Notes: generated by a model not told the origin, from the sequence alone. A stretch of 64,000 bases of DNA from Sinimarinibacterium flocculans (GCF_003201205.1 NZ_QICN01000008.1:114207-178206); one strand, 5' to 3'. Shown: positions 37,338 through 47,215, counted from the stretch's first letter. Translations and numbers: made by a program.

Positions 37338-39104
37338 ATGTCCACCGCCGCCGAAGCCATCCGCAAACCCTGGCCTACCTATCGCCGTCTGCTCGGCTAT
37401 TCGCTGCCGCACTGGCGCGTGATGCTGCTGGCATCCCTGGCGACGGCGGGATTTGCCGCCGTCGACGCCGGCTTCGCGGCGCTGGTCAAGCCACTGCTCG
37501 ACAAGGCCTTCGTCGAGCAGAATCCGACCTACATCCGCACGATGCCGCTGCTGATCGTCGGCCTGTTCCTGCTGCGCGGTGTCAGCTCGTTCGCCGCGAC
37601 CTACGGCATGTCCTGGGTGGCGCGACGTGTCGTCAAGGACGTGCGCGGTCAGCTCTTCGACAAGCTCCTGCGACTGCCGGCGCGCTTCTACGACAGCGTC
37701 AGCGGCAGCGCGCTGATCGCGCGGCTGACCTATCACGTGGAGCAGCTCGCCGACGCGGCCAGCACAGTGCTCACCGGCGTGCTCAAGGACACGCTGACGA
37801 TCGTGTTCTACATCGGGCTGATGGCCTGGCTGAACTGGAGGCTGACGCTGTTCGCCTTCGTCGTCGTGCCGTTCATCGCGTTGATCATCCGCTACGTCAG
37901 CGTCCGCTTCCGCAAGATCAGCACGCGCATCCAGGACAGCGTCAGCGACGTGACCGAAGCCGTCGACGAGGCGGTCAACGGACAGCGGGTGATCAAGGTC
38001 TACAACGGCCAGGACTTCGAATCGCGGCATTTCGAATCCGTCAACGAGCGCAACCGCCAGCTGTCGATGAAGATCGTGGCGACGCGCGCCGGTAGCGCCG
38101 CGCTGATCCAGTTCATCGCCGCGTGGGCCGTCGCGGCGATCGTCTTCTTCGCCACCCATCCCGGCATGATCGAGGACATGACCGCCGGAACCTTCGCGGC
38201 GTTCATGCTGGCGATGATGTCGCTGACCCAGCCGATGAAGAACATGGGTACGGTCAACGAACGCCTGCAGCGCGGCATCGCCGCGGCGGCCGAGATCTTC
38301 GCGACGCTCGACGAGCAGGCCGAGCCAACGGACGGCACCATCCCGCTGCCGCGCGCGCGCGGCGCGCTGAGCTTCGAGGGTGTCCGCTTCCGCTACCGGG
38401 CCGAACTCGCCGATGCCCTGCACGACATCGATCTGCGCATCGAGCCGGGGCAGTCGGTGGCCTTCGTCGGCAAGTCCGGCAGTGGCAAGAGCACGCTGCT
38501 GTCGTTGCTGCCGCGCTTCTACGACGTCTCGTCCGGCACGATCCGCCTCGACGGCGTGGACCTGCGCGAATACCGCTTGCACGACCTGCGCCGGCAGATC
38601 GCCCTGGTCGACCAGCAGGTGCGCCTGTTCAGCGCAACCGTGGCCGAGAACATCGCCTACGGGCTCGACCCGAAGCCCGACGAGGCGCAGATCATCGACG
38701 CCGCAAAGCGGGCGCACGCCTGGGAGTTCATCGAGAAGCTGCCGCAGGGACTGCAGACGCCGCTGGGGCAGAACGGGGCGACGCTGTCGGGTGGCCAGCG
38801 CCAGCGGCTGGCCATCGCCCGCGCGCTGCTCAAGGACGCGCCGATCCTGATTCTGGACGAGGCGACCTCGGCGCTCGACACCGAGTCGGAACGCCTGATC
38901 CAGGCGGCCCTGGAAGCGCTGGTGGGCGGCCGCACGACGCTGACGATTGCGCACCGCCTCTCGACCATCCAGAACGCGGATCTGATCGTGGCCATGCAGG
39001 ACGGCCAGATCATCGAGACCGGCACGCACGAGAGCCTGCTGGCCCGCAAGGGGCTCTATGCCGCCCTGCATCGCCTGCAGTTCGAGGCCGAGTCCGGCGC
39101 GTGA
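37338..39104 (+). CDS. msbA: Lipid A export ATP-binding/permease MsbA
   Basis: MsbA flips lipid A-core from the inner to the outer leaflet of the inner membrane. The 588-residue half-transporter has six N-terminal spans (about residues 25-310). The nucleotide-binding domain has Walker A GKSGSGKST (about 379-387), signature LSGGQRQRLAIARALL (about 483-498) and Walker B ILILDEATSALD. It heads an operon with lpxK, a Trm112-like gene and kdsB; its stop overlaps the lpxK GTG. Confidence 0.95.
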   Translation: MSTAAEAIRKPWPTYRRLLGYSLPHWRVMLLASLATAGFAAVDAGFAALVKPLLDKAFVEQNPTYIRTMPLLIVGLFLLRGVSSFAATYGMSWVARRVVKDVRGQLFDKLLRLPARFYDSVSGSALIARLTYHVEQLADAASTVLTGVLKDTLTIVFYIGLMAWLNWRLTLFAFVVVPFIALIIRYVSVRFRKISTRIQDSVSDVTEAVDEAVNGQRVIKVYNGQDFESRHFESVNERNRQLSMKIVATRAGSAALIQFIAAWAVAAIVFFATHPGMIEDMTAGTFAAFMLAMMSLTQPMKNMGTVNERLQRGIAAAAEIFATLDEQAEPTDGTIPLPRARGALSFEGVRFRYRAELADALHDIDLRIEPGQSVAFVGKSGSGKSTLLSLLPRFYDVSSGTIRLDGVDLREYRLHDLRRQIALVDQQVRLFSATVAENIAYGLDPKPDEAQIIDAAKRAHAWEFIEKLPQGLQTPLGQNGATLSGGQRQRLAIARALLKDAPILILDEATSALDTESERLIQAALEALVGGRTTLTIAHRLSTIQNADLIVAMQDGQIIETGTHESLLARKGLYAALHRLQFEAESGA

Positions 39105-40093
39105 AGGCATCGCGCCTGCAGGCGAGCTGGTACACCGACGGGCCCGCGCCGGCGGTGCTGCGGCCGCTGGCGACGCTGTATGGCAGCCTGGCATCGGCCC
39201 GGCGACGACGCTTGCAGGCGCGGGCACAACACGTCGACGCACCGGTGATCGTCGTCGGCAACATCGCCGTCGGCGGCACCGGCAAGACGCCGCTGGTGAT
39301 CTGGCTGGTGGAGCAGTTGCGGGCCTGGGGCTGGCGACCGGGCGTCGTCAGCCGCGGCTACGGGGCCCGGCCGCCACGCCTGCCCTGCGAGGTGTTGCCT
39401 GAGAGCGATCCCGCCGAGTGCGGCGACGAGCCGGTTCTCGTCGCGCAGCGCACCGGGGCGCCGGTGGTGATCGCCCCCGATCGGGTGGCCGCGTGCCGGA
39501 CGCTGCTCGCGCATGGCAATGTCGACATCATCGTCAGCGACGATGGCCTGCAGCACTATCGTCTGGCGCGCGATCTCGAGATCGGCGTCGTCGACGGCGC
39601 TCGTGGTCTCGGCAATGGCGCACTGCTGCCGGCGGGACCGCTGCGTGAGCCGCCCGCGCGTCTTCGCGAGCTGGATCTGGTCGTCGTCAACGGCGATGGC
39701 TGGAGCGAGCCGGGGCTGCCGCTGCTGAGGATGCGCCTGCAGGCCGATTTGTTGCGCAAGCTCGCGGGCGAGGAGCGCAGCGACCTGGTCGCCTTTGCCG
39801 GCCGGCGCGTGCACGCAGTGGCCGGCATCGGCCATCCGCCGCGCTTTTTCGCGACGCTGCGGGCCGCGGGCATCGAGGTGATCGAGCATGCCTTCGCCGA
39901 TCACCATCGCTACCGCCCGCAGGATCTGCACTTCGGCGATGCCCTGCCGGTGCTGATGACCGAGAAGGACGCCGTCAAGTGCCGGCCGTTCGCGCAGGCG
40001 CACTGGTGGACGCTGCCGGTGAGCGCCGCGTTCGATGCCGCGGATGCCGACCGCGTGCAAGAATCCGTGGCCCTGCTGAGGACAATGCGATGA
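39101..40093 (+). CDS. lpxK: Tetraacyldisaccharide 4'-kinase
   Basis: LpxK phosphorylates the 4' position of the lipid A disaccharide to make lipid IVA. The 330-residue membrane-associated kinase has Walker A in [14 protein letters not shown] (about residues 49-62), [12 protein letters not shown] (about 147-158) and a C-terminal TEKDAVK. It starts at GTG, overlapping the msbA stop (GTGA), and ends overlapping the next ATG. Confidence 0.95.
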   Translation: MKASRLQASWYTDGPAPAVLRPLATLYGSLASARRRRLQARAQHVDAPVIVVGNIAVGGTGKTPLVIWLVEQLRAWGWRPGVVSRGYGARPPRLPCEVLPESDPAECGDEPVLVAQRTGAPVVIAPDRVAACRTLLAHGNVDIIVSDDGLQHYRLARDLEIGVVDGARGLGNGALLPAGPLREPPARLRELDLVVVNGDGWSEPGLPLLRMRLQADLLRKLAGEERSDLVAFAGRRVHAVAGIGHPPRFFATLRAAGIEVIEHAFADHHRYRPQDLHFGDALPVLMTEKDAVKCRPFAQAHWWTLPVSAAFDAADADRVQESVALLRTMR

Positions 40094-40275
40094 TCGACAA
40101 GCGCCTGCTGGACATTCTGGTATGCCCCGTGACCAAGGCGCCGCTGGAGTGGCACCCCGAGCGCAGCGAACTCTGGTGCCGGGCCTCGCGCCTGGCGTAT
40201 CCCGTGCGCGACGACATTCCGGTGATGCTCGAGGAGGAGGCGCGGACGCTGACCGACGAAGAGCTCGGTCGATGA
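40090..40275 (+). CDS. Trm112/YcaR-family small protein
   Basis: This 61-residue protein, with the start [14 protein letters not shown] and centre [13 protein letters not shown], matches the YcaR/Trm112-like family found between lpxK and kdsB in many proteobacteria. The second Cys of the usual CPxC pair is Thr here, leaving two Cys in all, so zinc binding is doubtful. Both ends overlap neighbours by ATGA, so its output is tied to LpxK and KdsB. Confidence 0.9.
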   Translation: MIDKRLLDILVCPVTKAPLEWHPERSELWCRASRLAYPVRDDIPVMLEEEARTLTDEELGR

Positions 40276-41039
40276 GCGGGATCGCCTTCAAGATTGTCAT
40301 TCCCGCGCGGCTCGGCTCGACCCGTCTGCCGCGCAAGGTGCTGCTCGAGGTGGCCGGCAAGCCGGTGATCCGCCACGTCTGGGAGGCGGCGCGTCGCGCC
40401 GGTGCCGGGGAGATCGTGGTCGCCACCGACAGCGAGGAAGTGGTGACCGCGTGCTCGGCGTTCGGGGCGGACGTGCAACTCACGTCAGCCGGTCACCAGT
40501 CGGGGACCGACCGCAGCAACGAGATCGCCCGCAGCCGTGACTGGCCGGCGGACACCGTCGTCGTCAATCTCCAGGGCGACGAGCCGCTGATGCCGCCGGC
40601 CCTGCTGCGCCAGGCGGCGGCATTGCTCGCGGACGATCGCGAGGCGCATATCGCCACGCTGTGCCACCCGCTGCACGCGCAGGATGAGTGGCAGAACCCG
40701 AACGTGGTGAAGGTCGTGCTGGACCGCCGCGGCTACGCGCTGTACTTCTCGCGCGCGCCGATTCCGTGGCCGCGCGACCAGGCACCAGCGATGCCCGCGG
40801 GGCTGGCCTATCGCCACATCGGGCTCTACGCCTATCGCGTTGCCGCGCTCGCCGAGTTCAGCTCACTGCCGCCGGCGCCGCTGGAAACCTGCGAGGCGCT
40901 GGAGCAGTTGCGGGCGCTCACCCACGGCTACCGGATCAAGGTCGGCGTGATCGACGTGCCGCCGCCGCGCGGTGTCGATACCGCGGACGATCTGCGCGCG
41001 GTGGCCGCGCTGCTCGCGCAGCGCGACGCGAGAATCTGA
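40272..41039 (+). CDS. kdsB: CMP-Kdo synthetase (3-deoxy-manno-octulosonate cytidylyltransferase)
   Basis: KdsB activates Kdo with CTP for transfer to lipid A. The 255-residue protein has the nucleotide loop [15 protein letters not shown] (about residues 10-24), ATDSEEV and [10 protein letters not shown] (about 99-108). ATG 40272 overlaps the preceding stop. It closes the msbA operon and converges on rne over a strong hairpin. Confidence 0.96.
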   Translation: MSGIAFKIVIPARLGSTRLPRKVLLEVAGKPVIRHVWEAARRAGAGEIVVATDSEEVVTACSAFGADVQLTSAGHQSGTDRSNEIARSRDWPADTVVVNLQGDEPLMPPALLRQAAALLADDREAHIATLCHPLHAQDEWQNPNVVKVVLDRRGYALYFSRAPIPWPRDQAPAMPAGLAYRHIGLYAYRVAALAEFSSLPPAPLETCEALEQLRALTHGYRIKVGVIDVPPPRGVDTADDLRAVAALLAQRDARI

Positions 41040-41043
41040 CGGC

Positions 41044-41079
41044 GCGCAGCCTCCGGCCATCGGCTGCCGGAAGCTGCGC
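41044..41079. terminator. Strong hairpin between kdsB and rne
   Basis: GCGCAGC-TCCGGC pairs with GCCGGA-GCTGCGC around an eight-base loop, a 13-pair stem with one mismatch. It begins 5 bases after the kdsB stop and ends 8 before the rne stop, so it likely serves both convergent transcripts. No T-run is present. Confidence 0.6.
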
Positions 41080-41086
41080 ATCGACC

Positions 41087-43963
41087 TCAGCCGGTCTTGT
41101 CGCCGTCGTTCGTCGACGGTTCCGGCGATCTGCCGGCCGCCTGTTCGAAGTACTTGAGGTAATCCGCCGCCGGGGCCGTCGCCCGGAACGGGGTGTCGAC
41201 GACGGGTGCCGGCTCGCTCGCGGTCCGGGGTTCGGCCGGCGTCGGCTCGGCTGCAACCTCGGTCTCTTCTTCGGCCGGCAGCTCGGGCTCCGCGCTCGTC
41301 GCCGCGTCGGCAGGCGGGGGGACGGGCTCGAGCGGCTGGGCGGCGGCTTCGCCGGTATCGCCGACGGGCGCCGGTGCCGACGCGGTGTCGATGGTAGCGA
41401 CCATGGTCGGCTCGGCATCGGCGTCGAGCGCGGATTCGGCTTCAGGCACGGGCTGCGCCGCCGCTTCGGTCACGGCCGGGGTTTCCATCTTCGGCTGCAC
41501 GACTTCGTCGGCGCCCGGCTCGGCGGCAGCCGGTGCGGCGGCCGGTGTCACCTCGACCTGCGCATCGGCCGTTGCCACGGCGGCATCGCCGGCATCGGTC
41601 GGCGGCGCGTCAACGGCCGGCGAGGTTTCGCCGGGCTCGTCGATGTGCGACGGCGCCTCCGCTGCGATCGCCGCCGCGCCTGCGGCGGCCGTCAGCGCCA
41701 GCTCCTGCTGCTGCTCGCGACGGGGTTCGTCACCGGACGTCTGCGGTGCGGGCGTGGTGCCGTCGGCAGTGGCTTCGCCAGTGCCGGCTACGGCAACCGC
41801 CGCGCCTGCCTCGCGCTCACGGCGGCCACGACCGCGGCCACCGCGGCGGCGACGGCCGCGACCTTCGCGGTTGCCCGGGGTGGTGCCGGCCGCGGCATCG
41901 CCCTCGGCGGCAACAGCCGGTGCAGCGGCTGTCGCGGCCGTGGCGACGGCGGTTTCCGGTGCGTCCTCGCGACGCGGTGCGGGGGCGCGCGCCGCGCCTG
42001 CACGCTCGTCTCGCTTGGCGGGGGTTGCCGGTGCAGCGGCCTTGTTCTGCTGTCCACCACGCTCCTGGCGCTTGTCGGCGGGCTTGTCGGACGACTTGGC
42101 GTCTCGCTGCCCCTGCCTGCCGCGGCGCTCGTGTCCGCGCCGCTTGTCGCCACGCGATCCGCCGCGACGGTCTTCGCGACGGGGCTCGGGCCTGGATGCG
42201 CGGGCCGGCTCGGTCTTGCGCGGCCGGTCCGGCGTGTCGGAAGTGTCGGACGCGCCGCCGAAGCCGAGCCAGCGCATCAGCCGCGACCAGAAGCCTTCGC
42301 CCGTTGCAGCGACCGCCGTCAGCGGTGCCGCCACTTCGCGGATGACGATGGGCGCCGGGCTCGAGGGCAGGATCTGCTTCACCGCGGCCTCGGGGCCGGC
42401 CCGGACGATGGCCGGCGGCTTCGCCAACTCTTCGTGGGCCGCGGCATCGAAATTCTGTGCCAGCGTGTAGCTGATCGCGCCGTTGTCGTCCTGCTGCAGG
42501 TGATCGGCGCGGACGCGCCGGATCTCGTAGTTCGGCGTGTGCATCGTCGGGTTCGGCACGACGGCGATGTGCGCACGGCAGCGCGCCTCGATCTCGCGCA
42601 CGGCCAGGCGCTTCTCGTTGAGCAGGAAGGTGCCGACATCGACCGGCACCTGCGCGATCACGCGCCCGGTGCGGTCCTTCATCGCCTCTTCCTCGATCAG
42701 CCGCAGGATCGACAGCGACAGACTCTCGACCGAGCGGATCTGGCCGCGGCCCGAGCAGCGCGGGCAGGGAATCTGGGTGTGCTCGGCGAGCGTCGGGCGC
42801 AGGCGCTGACGCGAGAGCTCGAGCAGGCCGAAGCGCGAGATGCGACCGAGCTGGATGCGGGCGCGATCCATCTCCACGGCGGCATCGAGCCGCTTCTCCA
42901 CCTCGCGCTGGTTCTTCGAGGCGTTCATGTCGATGAAATCGATCACGATCAGGCCGCCGAGGTCGCGCAGGCGCAGCTGGCGCGCGATCTCGTCGGCCGC
43001 CTCGAGGTTGGTGTTGAGCGCGGTGTCCTCGATGTTGCCGCCGCCCGTGGCCTTGGCCGAGTTGATGTCGATCGCGGTCAGCGCTTCGGTGCTGTCGATG
43101 ACGATCGAGCCGCCGGACGGCAGGCGGATGGTGCGCTCATGCGCCAGTTCGATCTGCGATTCGATCTGGAAGCGCGAGAACAGCGGCATCTCGTCCTTGT
43201 AGAACTTGAGCCGCTGCAGCTGGTGCGGCATCACGTGTTCGAGATGCGTGCGCGCCTGCTCGTAGATGTGCTCGTTGTCGATCATCACCTCGCCGATGTC
43301 CGGGCGCAGGTAGTCGCGCAGGGCGCGCAGGATGATGTTGTTTTCCTGGTAGATCAGGAACGGCCCCTTGCGCTCGGCGGCCGCCTTCTCGATCGCGTTC
43401 CAGATGTCCTTGAGGTAGTCGGCATCCCACTGCAGCTCCTCGACGGAGCGGCCGACACCGTTGGAGCGGATGATCACGCCCATGCCGTCGGGCAACTGCA
43501 GCTTCTCGAGCGCTTCCTTGGCTTCTTCGCGCTCGTCGCCCTCGGCGCGGCGCGAGATGCCGCCGGCCTTGGGGTTGTTGGGCATCACCACGAGGTAGCG
43601 CCCGGCCAGCGAGACGTAGGTCGTCAGCGCCGCGCCCTTGTTGCCGCGCTCTTCCTTCTCGACCTGGACGATGACATCCTGGCCTTCGTGCAGCTGGTCG
43701 CGCAGGTTGCCGCCGGACTTGCCCTCCTTGAAGTAGGAGCGGGCGATCTCCTTGACCGGCAGGAAGCCGTGGCGCTCGCCGCCGTAGTCGATGAAGCAGG
43801 CTTCGAGCGAGGGTTCGACGCGGGTGATGCGTCCCTTGTAGATGTTTCCTTTTTTCTGTTCGCGGGCGGCGGTTTCGATATCAAGGTCGATCAGCTTCTG
43901 CCCGTCGACGATCGCCACGCGCAGCTCCTCGCGCTGCGTGGCGTTGATGAGGATGCGTTTCAT
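41087..43963 (-). CDS. rne: Ribonuclease E
   Basis: RNase E is the main endonuclease of mRNA decay and rRNA/tRNA maturation and the scaffold of the degradosome. The 958-residue protein has an S1 domain (about residues 36-120), a 5'-sensor, and the DNase I-like site with catalytic Asp in [15 protein letters not shown] (about 295-305) and [11 protein letters not shown]. The zinc link is CPRCSGRG (about 397-404). The C-terminal half (from about 520) is disordered, first basic (Arg-rich), then a long acidic Ala/Pro/Glu tail. About 290 bases separate it from rluC, leaving room for a 5' leader. Confidence 0.97.
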   Translation of the reverse strand: MKRILINATQREELRVAIVDGQKLIDLDIETAAREQKKGNIYKGRITRVEPSLEACFIDYGGERHGFLPVKEIARSYFKEGKSGGNLRDQLHEGQDVIVQVEKEERGNKGAALTTYVSLAGRYLVVMPNNPKAGGISRRAEGDEREEAKEALEKLQLPDGMGVIIRSNGVGRSVEELQWDADYLKDIWNAIEKAAAERKGPFLIYQENNIILRALRDYLRPDIGEVMIDNEHIYEQARTHLEHVMPHQLQRLKFYKDEMPLFSRFQIESQIELAHERTIRLPSGGSIVIDSTEALTAIDINSAKATGGGNIEDTALNTNLEAADEIARQLRLRDLGGLIVIDFIDMNASKNQREVEKRLDAAVEMDRARIQLGRISRFGLLELSRQRLRPTLAEHTQIPCPRCSGRGQIRSVESLSLSILRLIEEEAMKDRTGRVIAQVPVDVGTFLLNEKRLAVREIEARCRAHIAVVPNPTMHTPNYEIRRVRADHLQQDDNGAISYTLAQNFDAAAHEELAKPPAIVRAGPEAAVKQILPSSPAPIVIREVAAPLTAVAATGEGFWSRLMRWLGFGGASDTSDTPDRPRKTEPARASRPEPRREDRRGGSRGDKRRGHERRGRQGQRDAKSSDKPADKRQERGGQQNKAAAPATPAKRDERAGAARAPAPRREDAPETAVATAATAAAPAVAAEGDAAAGTTPGNREGRGRRRRGGRGRGRREREAGAAVAVAGTGEATADGTTPAPQTSGDEPRREQQQELALTAAAGAAAIAAEAPSHIDEPGETSPAVDAPPTDAGDAAVATADAQVEVTPAAAPAAAEPGADEVVQPKMETPAVTEAAAQPVPEAESALDADAEPTMVATIDTASAPAPVGDTGEAAAQPLEPVPPPADAATSAEPELPAEEETEVAAEPTPAEPRTASEPAPVVDTPFRATAPAADYLKYFEQAAGRSPEPSTNDGDKTG

Positions 43964-44150
43964 GAATGAGATCCTGGTCTGTCTGGCGGCGCGCAGCGGA
44001 GTCGTGCGTCAGAATCTCAGCCGACTGGCGAGTCATGGTCGATCCCCGGGTAAGGCGCGAACGCGCGGATGGTGAGGTGAGGCTATAAGCTTGCGACGGC
44101 AGGCGCGTCTCGGCGCATGCGGTCCTGGACTCTTCGGCGGCGGGCGGGCT

Positions 44151-44232
44151 GATACAATGCCGGGCGCTTCGACGCCTTCTCGATTTCCGTTAGCGTTGAG
44201 GCGGGAATGGTCTGATTTGGATCAGTTTTCCC
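44151..44232 (+). promoter_or_regulatory. Probable rluC promoter -10 and leader hairpin
   Basis: GATACAATG (-10 TACAAT at 44153-44158) predicts a start near 44165 and a leader of about 90 bases. Near its end GGGAA (44203-44207) pairs with TTCCC (44228-44232), and inside CTGAT-TTGG-ATCAG (44212-44225) forms a second stem followed by TTTT. The hairpin ends 25 bases before the TTG start. A clear -35 is lacking. Confidence 0.4.
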
Positions 44233-44257
44233 ACCCGTACCGACGGATCGTCATAGT

Positions 44258-45235
44258 TTGACACAGAATCGTCCCCAAGTCCGCAAGATCGCCGTCGGCG
44301 CCCGGGAAGACGGGCAGCGCATCGATAACTTCCTGATTCGTCAGCTTCCGGGCGTCCCCAAGTCGCACATCTACCGCCTGCTGCGCTCCGGCCAGGTGCG
44401 GGTCGACGGCGGGCGCGCCAAGCCGGAACGCAAGCTGGTCAAGGGCGAGGAGGTCCGCATACCGCCGGTGCGGGCCGCCGAACGCGGCGAGGCCGTTCGT
44501 CCGCCGGACGCCGTGCTCAACAAACTGCGCGAGGCGATCGTCCACGAGGACGAGCACTACCTGGCCATCAGCAAGCCGGCCGGTCTGGCAGCGCACGCCG
44601 GCAGCGGCGTGAAGTTCGGCGTGATCGAATCCGCGCGTGCCTGGGGCAGGCACGAGTTCCTCGAGCTGTGCCACCGGCTCGACCGCGACACCAGCGGCGT
44701 GCTGCTGCTGGCCAAGTCGCGGCCCGCCCTGCTGCGTGCGCAGCGCGCGTTCAAGCACGGCGAGGCGGACAAGCGCTATTTCGCGCTGCTGGTCGGACGC
44801 TGGAAGGGCGAGGACCGGGACGTGGATGCGGCGCTGGTACGCAATGCCATCGCCGGGGGCGAACGCCGCGTGCGTGTCGACGAGGATGACGGCAAGCCGT
44901 CGAAATCGCGGTTCTCGCCGCGTGCGCGCTACCAGGACGCGACACTGTGCGAGGTCCAGATCTTCTCCGGGCGCACGCACCAGATCCGCGTGCACGCCGC
45001 GGCGCTCGGGTATCCGGTAGCCGGTGACGACAAGTACGGCGAGCGCGAGGACAACCGGCCGCTGCGCGACAAGGGCCTCAAGCGCATGTTCCTGCACTCG
45101 CATCTGCTGACGCTGCCGGCGTCCGGCGAGTTCCCGAAGCTGCTGCTGAGCGCGCCGATGCCCGATGAGCTGCGCGAGGTGCTCGACAACCTGGGCGCGC
45201 CGCAAGCGGCGTCGTCGCGCCGCCGTCGCGGATGA
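44258..45235 (+). CDS. rluC: 23S rRNA pseudouridine synthase RluC
   Basis: RluC makes pseudouridines at three positions of the 23S rRNA peptidyl-transferase region. The 325-residue protein has an N-terminal S4 RNA-binding domain (about residues 18-80) and a synthase domain with catalytic Asp in CHRLDRDTSGVLLLAK (about 144-159). FSGRTHQIRVH (about 240-250) follows. No ATG exists near the start; TTG 44258 is the best choice. Its stop lies in the ATGA where the HAD phosphatase gene seems originally to have begun. Confidence 0.93.
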   Translation: MTQNRPQVRKIAVGAREDGQRIDNFLIRQLPGVPKSHIYRLLRSGQVRVDGGRAKPERKLVKGEEVRIPPVRAAERGEAVRPPDAVLNKLREAIVHEDEHYLAISKPAGLAAHAGSGVKFGVIESARAWGRHEFLELCHRLDRDTSGVLLLAKSRPALLRAQRAFKHGEADKRYFALLVGRWKGEDRDVDAALVRNAIAGGERRVRVDEDDGKPSKSRFSPRARYQDATLCEVQIFSGRTHQIRVHAAALGYPVAGDDKYGEREDNRPLRDKGLKRMFLHSHLLTLPASGEFPKLLLSAPMPDELREVLDNLGAPQAASSRRRRG

Positions 45236-45303
45236 CGTACGAACTGCTGATCTTCGACTGGGGCGAATCAGGACGTCTTGCGAAGCACCGCTTCGCGTCC
45301 TGA
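45232..45303 (+). pseudogene. Displaced original 5' end of the HAD phosphatase gene
   Basis: An ATG overlapping the rluC stop opens a 23-codon frame. Its first residues, MTYELLIFDW, match the intact gene start 136 bases downstream (MKYELLIFDW). It then runs into hairpin sequence and stops at 45301-45303. It looks like the original start, cut off by an insertion. Confidence 0.7.
45237..45262 (+). repeat. 26-base exact direct repeat, left copy
   Basis: This is identical to 45373-45398 and encodes the YELLIFDW segment of the HAD phosphatase N-terminus. The two copies bracket a 110-base insert. Confidence 0.9.
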
Positions 45304-45372
45304 TGAGCGCCCGCACAAGGATGTGCGGGCAGGGCTACGCGCCATGGACGGCTGAAACGGAACGCACTTGAA
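45263..45372 (+). mobile_element. Hairpin-rich insert, REP/MITE-like
   Basis: This 110-base segment lies between the two 26-base repeats. Hairpin 1 pairs TCAGGAC (45268-45274) with GTCCTGA (45297-45303) and, after a five-base bulge, GCGAAGC with GCTTCGC (45280-45296). Hairpin 2 is GCCCGCACA-AGGA-TGTGCGGGC (45309-45330). A weaker GCC/GGC hairpin follows near 45341-45352. It has no coding content. Whether it recurs elsewhere in the genome cannot be seen; I found no second copy in this window. Confidence 0.6.
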
Positions 45373-46024
45373 GTACGAACTGCTGATCTTCGACTGGGAC
45401 GGAACCCTCGCCGACTCCGCCGGCCAGATCGTTTCGGCGATGCAGGGCGCGATCGACGGGCTCGGGCTGCCGCCGCGCAGCGACGAGTCGATCCGCGAGC
45501 TGATCGGGCTCGGGCTCAACGATGCGCTGGCCCGCCTGTATCCGGAGCTCGAGTTGAGCGGGCTGCGGGCGCTGCTCGACGGCTACCGGGCGAAATGGCT
45601 GTCCGAAGGCGCCGGGGAGGCGCGCCTGTTCGACGGGGCCTTCGAGGCGGTGGCCGATCTGCATCGCCAAGGCTGCCGCATCGTGATCGCGACCGGCAAG
45701 TCGCGGCGAGGCCTGGACCGCTCGCTGCGCCATCACCAGCGGCTCGCCGAGCTGGTTGCGAATTCGCGCTGCGCCGACGAAACGGCCTCCAAGCCCGACC
45801 CGCTGATGCTGCGCGAGCTGCTCGCCGACGAAGGCGTTGCCGTGGAGCGCGCGCTGATGATCGGCGACACCGAGTACGACATCGCGATGGCGCAGTCCAT
45901 CGGCATGCACGGGCTGGGCGTCGCCTGCGGCGTGCACGACCCGGGACGACTGCAGCGCGCGGGCGCCGCCGCGGTAATCGAATCGGTGGCGGGGCTGCCG
46001 GTCTGGCTTCAGGGCAGGGTGTAG
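45368..46024 (+). CDS. HAD-family phosphatase (Gph-like)
   Basis: This 218-residue HAD-IA hydrolase has the nucleophile motif IFDWDGTLADSA (about residues 6-17), ATGKSRRGLD (about 104-113), KPDPLMLRELL and MIGDTEYDIAMAQ (about 165-177). It probably dephosphorylates a small phosphate ester such as phosphoglycolate. Its position after rluC is widespread in gammaproteobacteria. The start is TTG, created or exposed by the hairpin insert; the original ATG overlapped rluC. The 3' end overlaps maf by 16 bases. Confidence 0.88.
   Translation: MKYELLIFDWDGTLADSAGQIVSAMQGAIDGLGLPPRSDESIRELIGLGLNDALARLYPELELSGLRALLDGYRAKWLSEGAGEARLFDGAFEAVADLHRQGCRIVIATGKSRRGLDRSLRHHQRLAELVANSRCADETASKPDPLMLRELLADEGVAVERALMIGDTEYDIAMAQSIGMHGLGVACGVHDPGRLQRAGAAAVIESVAGLPVWLQGRV
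45373..45398 (+). repeat. 26-base exact direct repeat, right copy
   Basis: This is the copy inside the functional HAD phosphatase gene, five bases after its TTG start. Confidence 0.9.
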
Positions 46025-46596
46025 CCGGCGTCGCGCAGCAGGCCGCACAGTGCGATGAGCGGCAGGCCGATCAGCGCCGTCGGATCGCGCGACTTGATCG
46101 CTTCGAACAGCGTGATGCCGTAACCCTCGCACTTGAAGCTTCCGGCACAGTCGAACGGCTGTTCGGCATCGACGTACCGGGCGATCTGGTCGGTGGTCAG
46201 TTCGCGAAAGCGCACATGCGTGCTGTCCACGGCCTCGAAGAAACGTCCGTCGGGTGTCGACAGAACCACGGCCGTTTCGAACCGCACCTCACGTCCGGAC
46301 GCCAGCATCAGTTGCTCGATCGCACGGGCCCGGTGGCCGGGCTTGCCGAGGACGCGATCGTCCGTCACCGCGACTTGGTCGGAGCCGATGATCCAGGCCT
46401 GAGGATGGCGCGGCCGCAGCGCGGCCGCCTTGGTGCGGGCGAGCCGCAGCGCCAGCGCTGCCGGCGCCTCGCCGGCAGCAGGCTGCTCGTCGATATCGGG
46501 GCTGTCGCTGGCGAACGGCAGGCGCAAGCGGGCGAGCAGTTCCGCGCGGTAGCGCGAGGATGACGCCAGCAGCAGCGGGGGCGGCGCCTTAAGCAT
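46009..46596 (-). CDS. Maf/YceF nucleotide pyrophosphatase
   Basis: This 195-residue Maf protein hydrolyses modified nucleoside triphosphates; the YceF branch, suggested by its place beside yceD-rpmF, prefers 7-methyl-GTP. It has LLLASSSRYRAELLARL (about residues 8-24), the catalytic Asp in IIGSDQVAV (about 69-77) and CEGYGITLFE near 156. It is divergent from yceD and convergent with the HAD gene. Confidence 0.9.
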   Translation of the reverse strand: MLKAPPPLLLASSSRYRAELLARLRLPFASDSPDIDEQPAAGEAPAALALRLARTKAAALRPRHPQAWIIGSDQVAVTDDRVLGKPGHRARAIEQLMLASGREVRFETAVVLSTPDGRFFEAVDSTHVRFRELTTDQIARYVDAEQPFDCAGSFKCEGYGITLFEAIKSRDPTALIGLPLIALCGLLRDAGYTLP

Positions 46597-46661
46597 AGGA
46601 TTTCTTTGACTTTCGAGGGGCGCATCACTATGATGCGCGGCCCTTTGATGGGCAAGCGCCG

Positions 46662-47186
46662 ATGGGACTTGCACATGAAGCGCGGGCGTCGGTCGCCCTG
46701 GAGCGCGCGCAGCACTACGCTGGCGAGCTCGCGGTGTCGCAGTGCACGCGCCTGAGCGCCGAGATCGTCGCGGGAACGGACCCGGTACTGCGGGCCGAAC
46801 TGCAGGCCGATCGGCGCAGTGGCTGGCCGCGTCTGCACGGTCGCGTGACCGGGACACTGGCGCTGGAATGTCGTCGCTGCGGTCGCGTCTACGACCATGC
46901 ACTGGATCTGGCGCTGGATCTGCGGCTGGTGTTCGGCGAGGCCGAGGAGCGCGCCGCGCTCGCAGAGGCCGAGCCGCTGCTGATCGAGGGCGATCGCCTG
47001 CCGCTGCGGCAGATCGTCGAGGACGAGGTATTGCTGGCGCTGCCGATGCTGCCGCGCTGTCAATCGTGTGAAAATGAGGTGAATCAGGCGGCGGCGCACC
47101 CCGCGCTCCCGCCGGAACAGGAGGCGCCGGCATCGCGGGACAACCCGTTCGCGGTGCTCAAGCGGCAATTGCAGTCGAAAGAGTAG
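46662..47186 (+). CDS. yceD: DUF177 protein YceD
   Basis: YceD homologues are linked to 23S rRNA maturation. The 174-residue protein has a CRRCGRVYDHALDLAL segment (about residues 70-85) and CQSCENEVN (about 130-138), a four-Cys pattern typical of the family. rpmF follows after 29 bases, the standard order. Confidence 0.9.
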   Translation: MGLAHEARASVALERAQHYAGELAVSQCTRLSAEIVAGTDPVLRAELQADRRSGWPRLHGRVTGTLALECRRCGRVYDHALDLALDLRLVFGEAEERAALAEAEPLLIEGDRLPLRQIVEDEVLLALPMLPRCQSCENEVNQAAAHPALPPEQEAPASRDNPFAVLKRQLQSKE

Positions 47187-47215
47187 CGGGCCGAGAGGTC
47201 CGACGGAGTTGAGCC

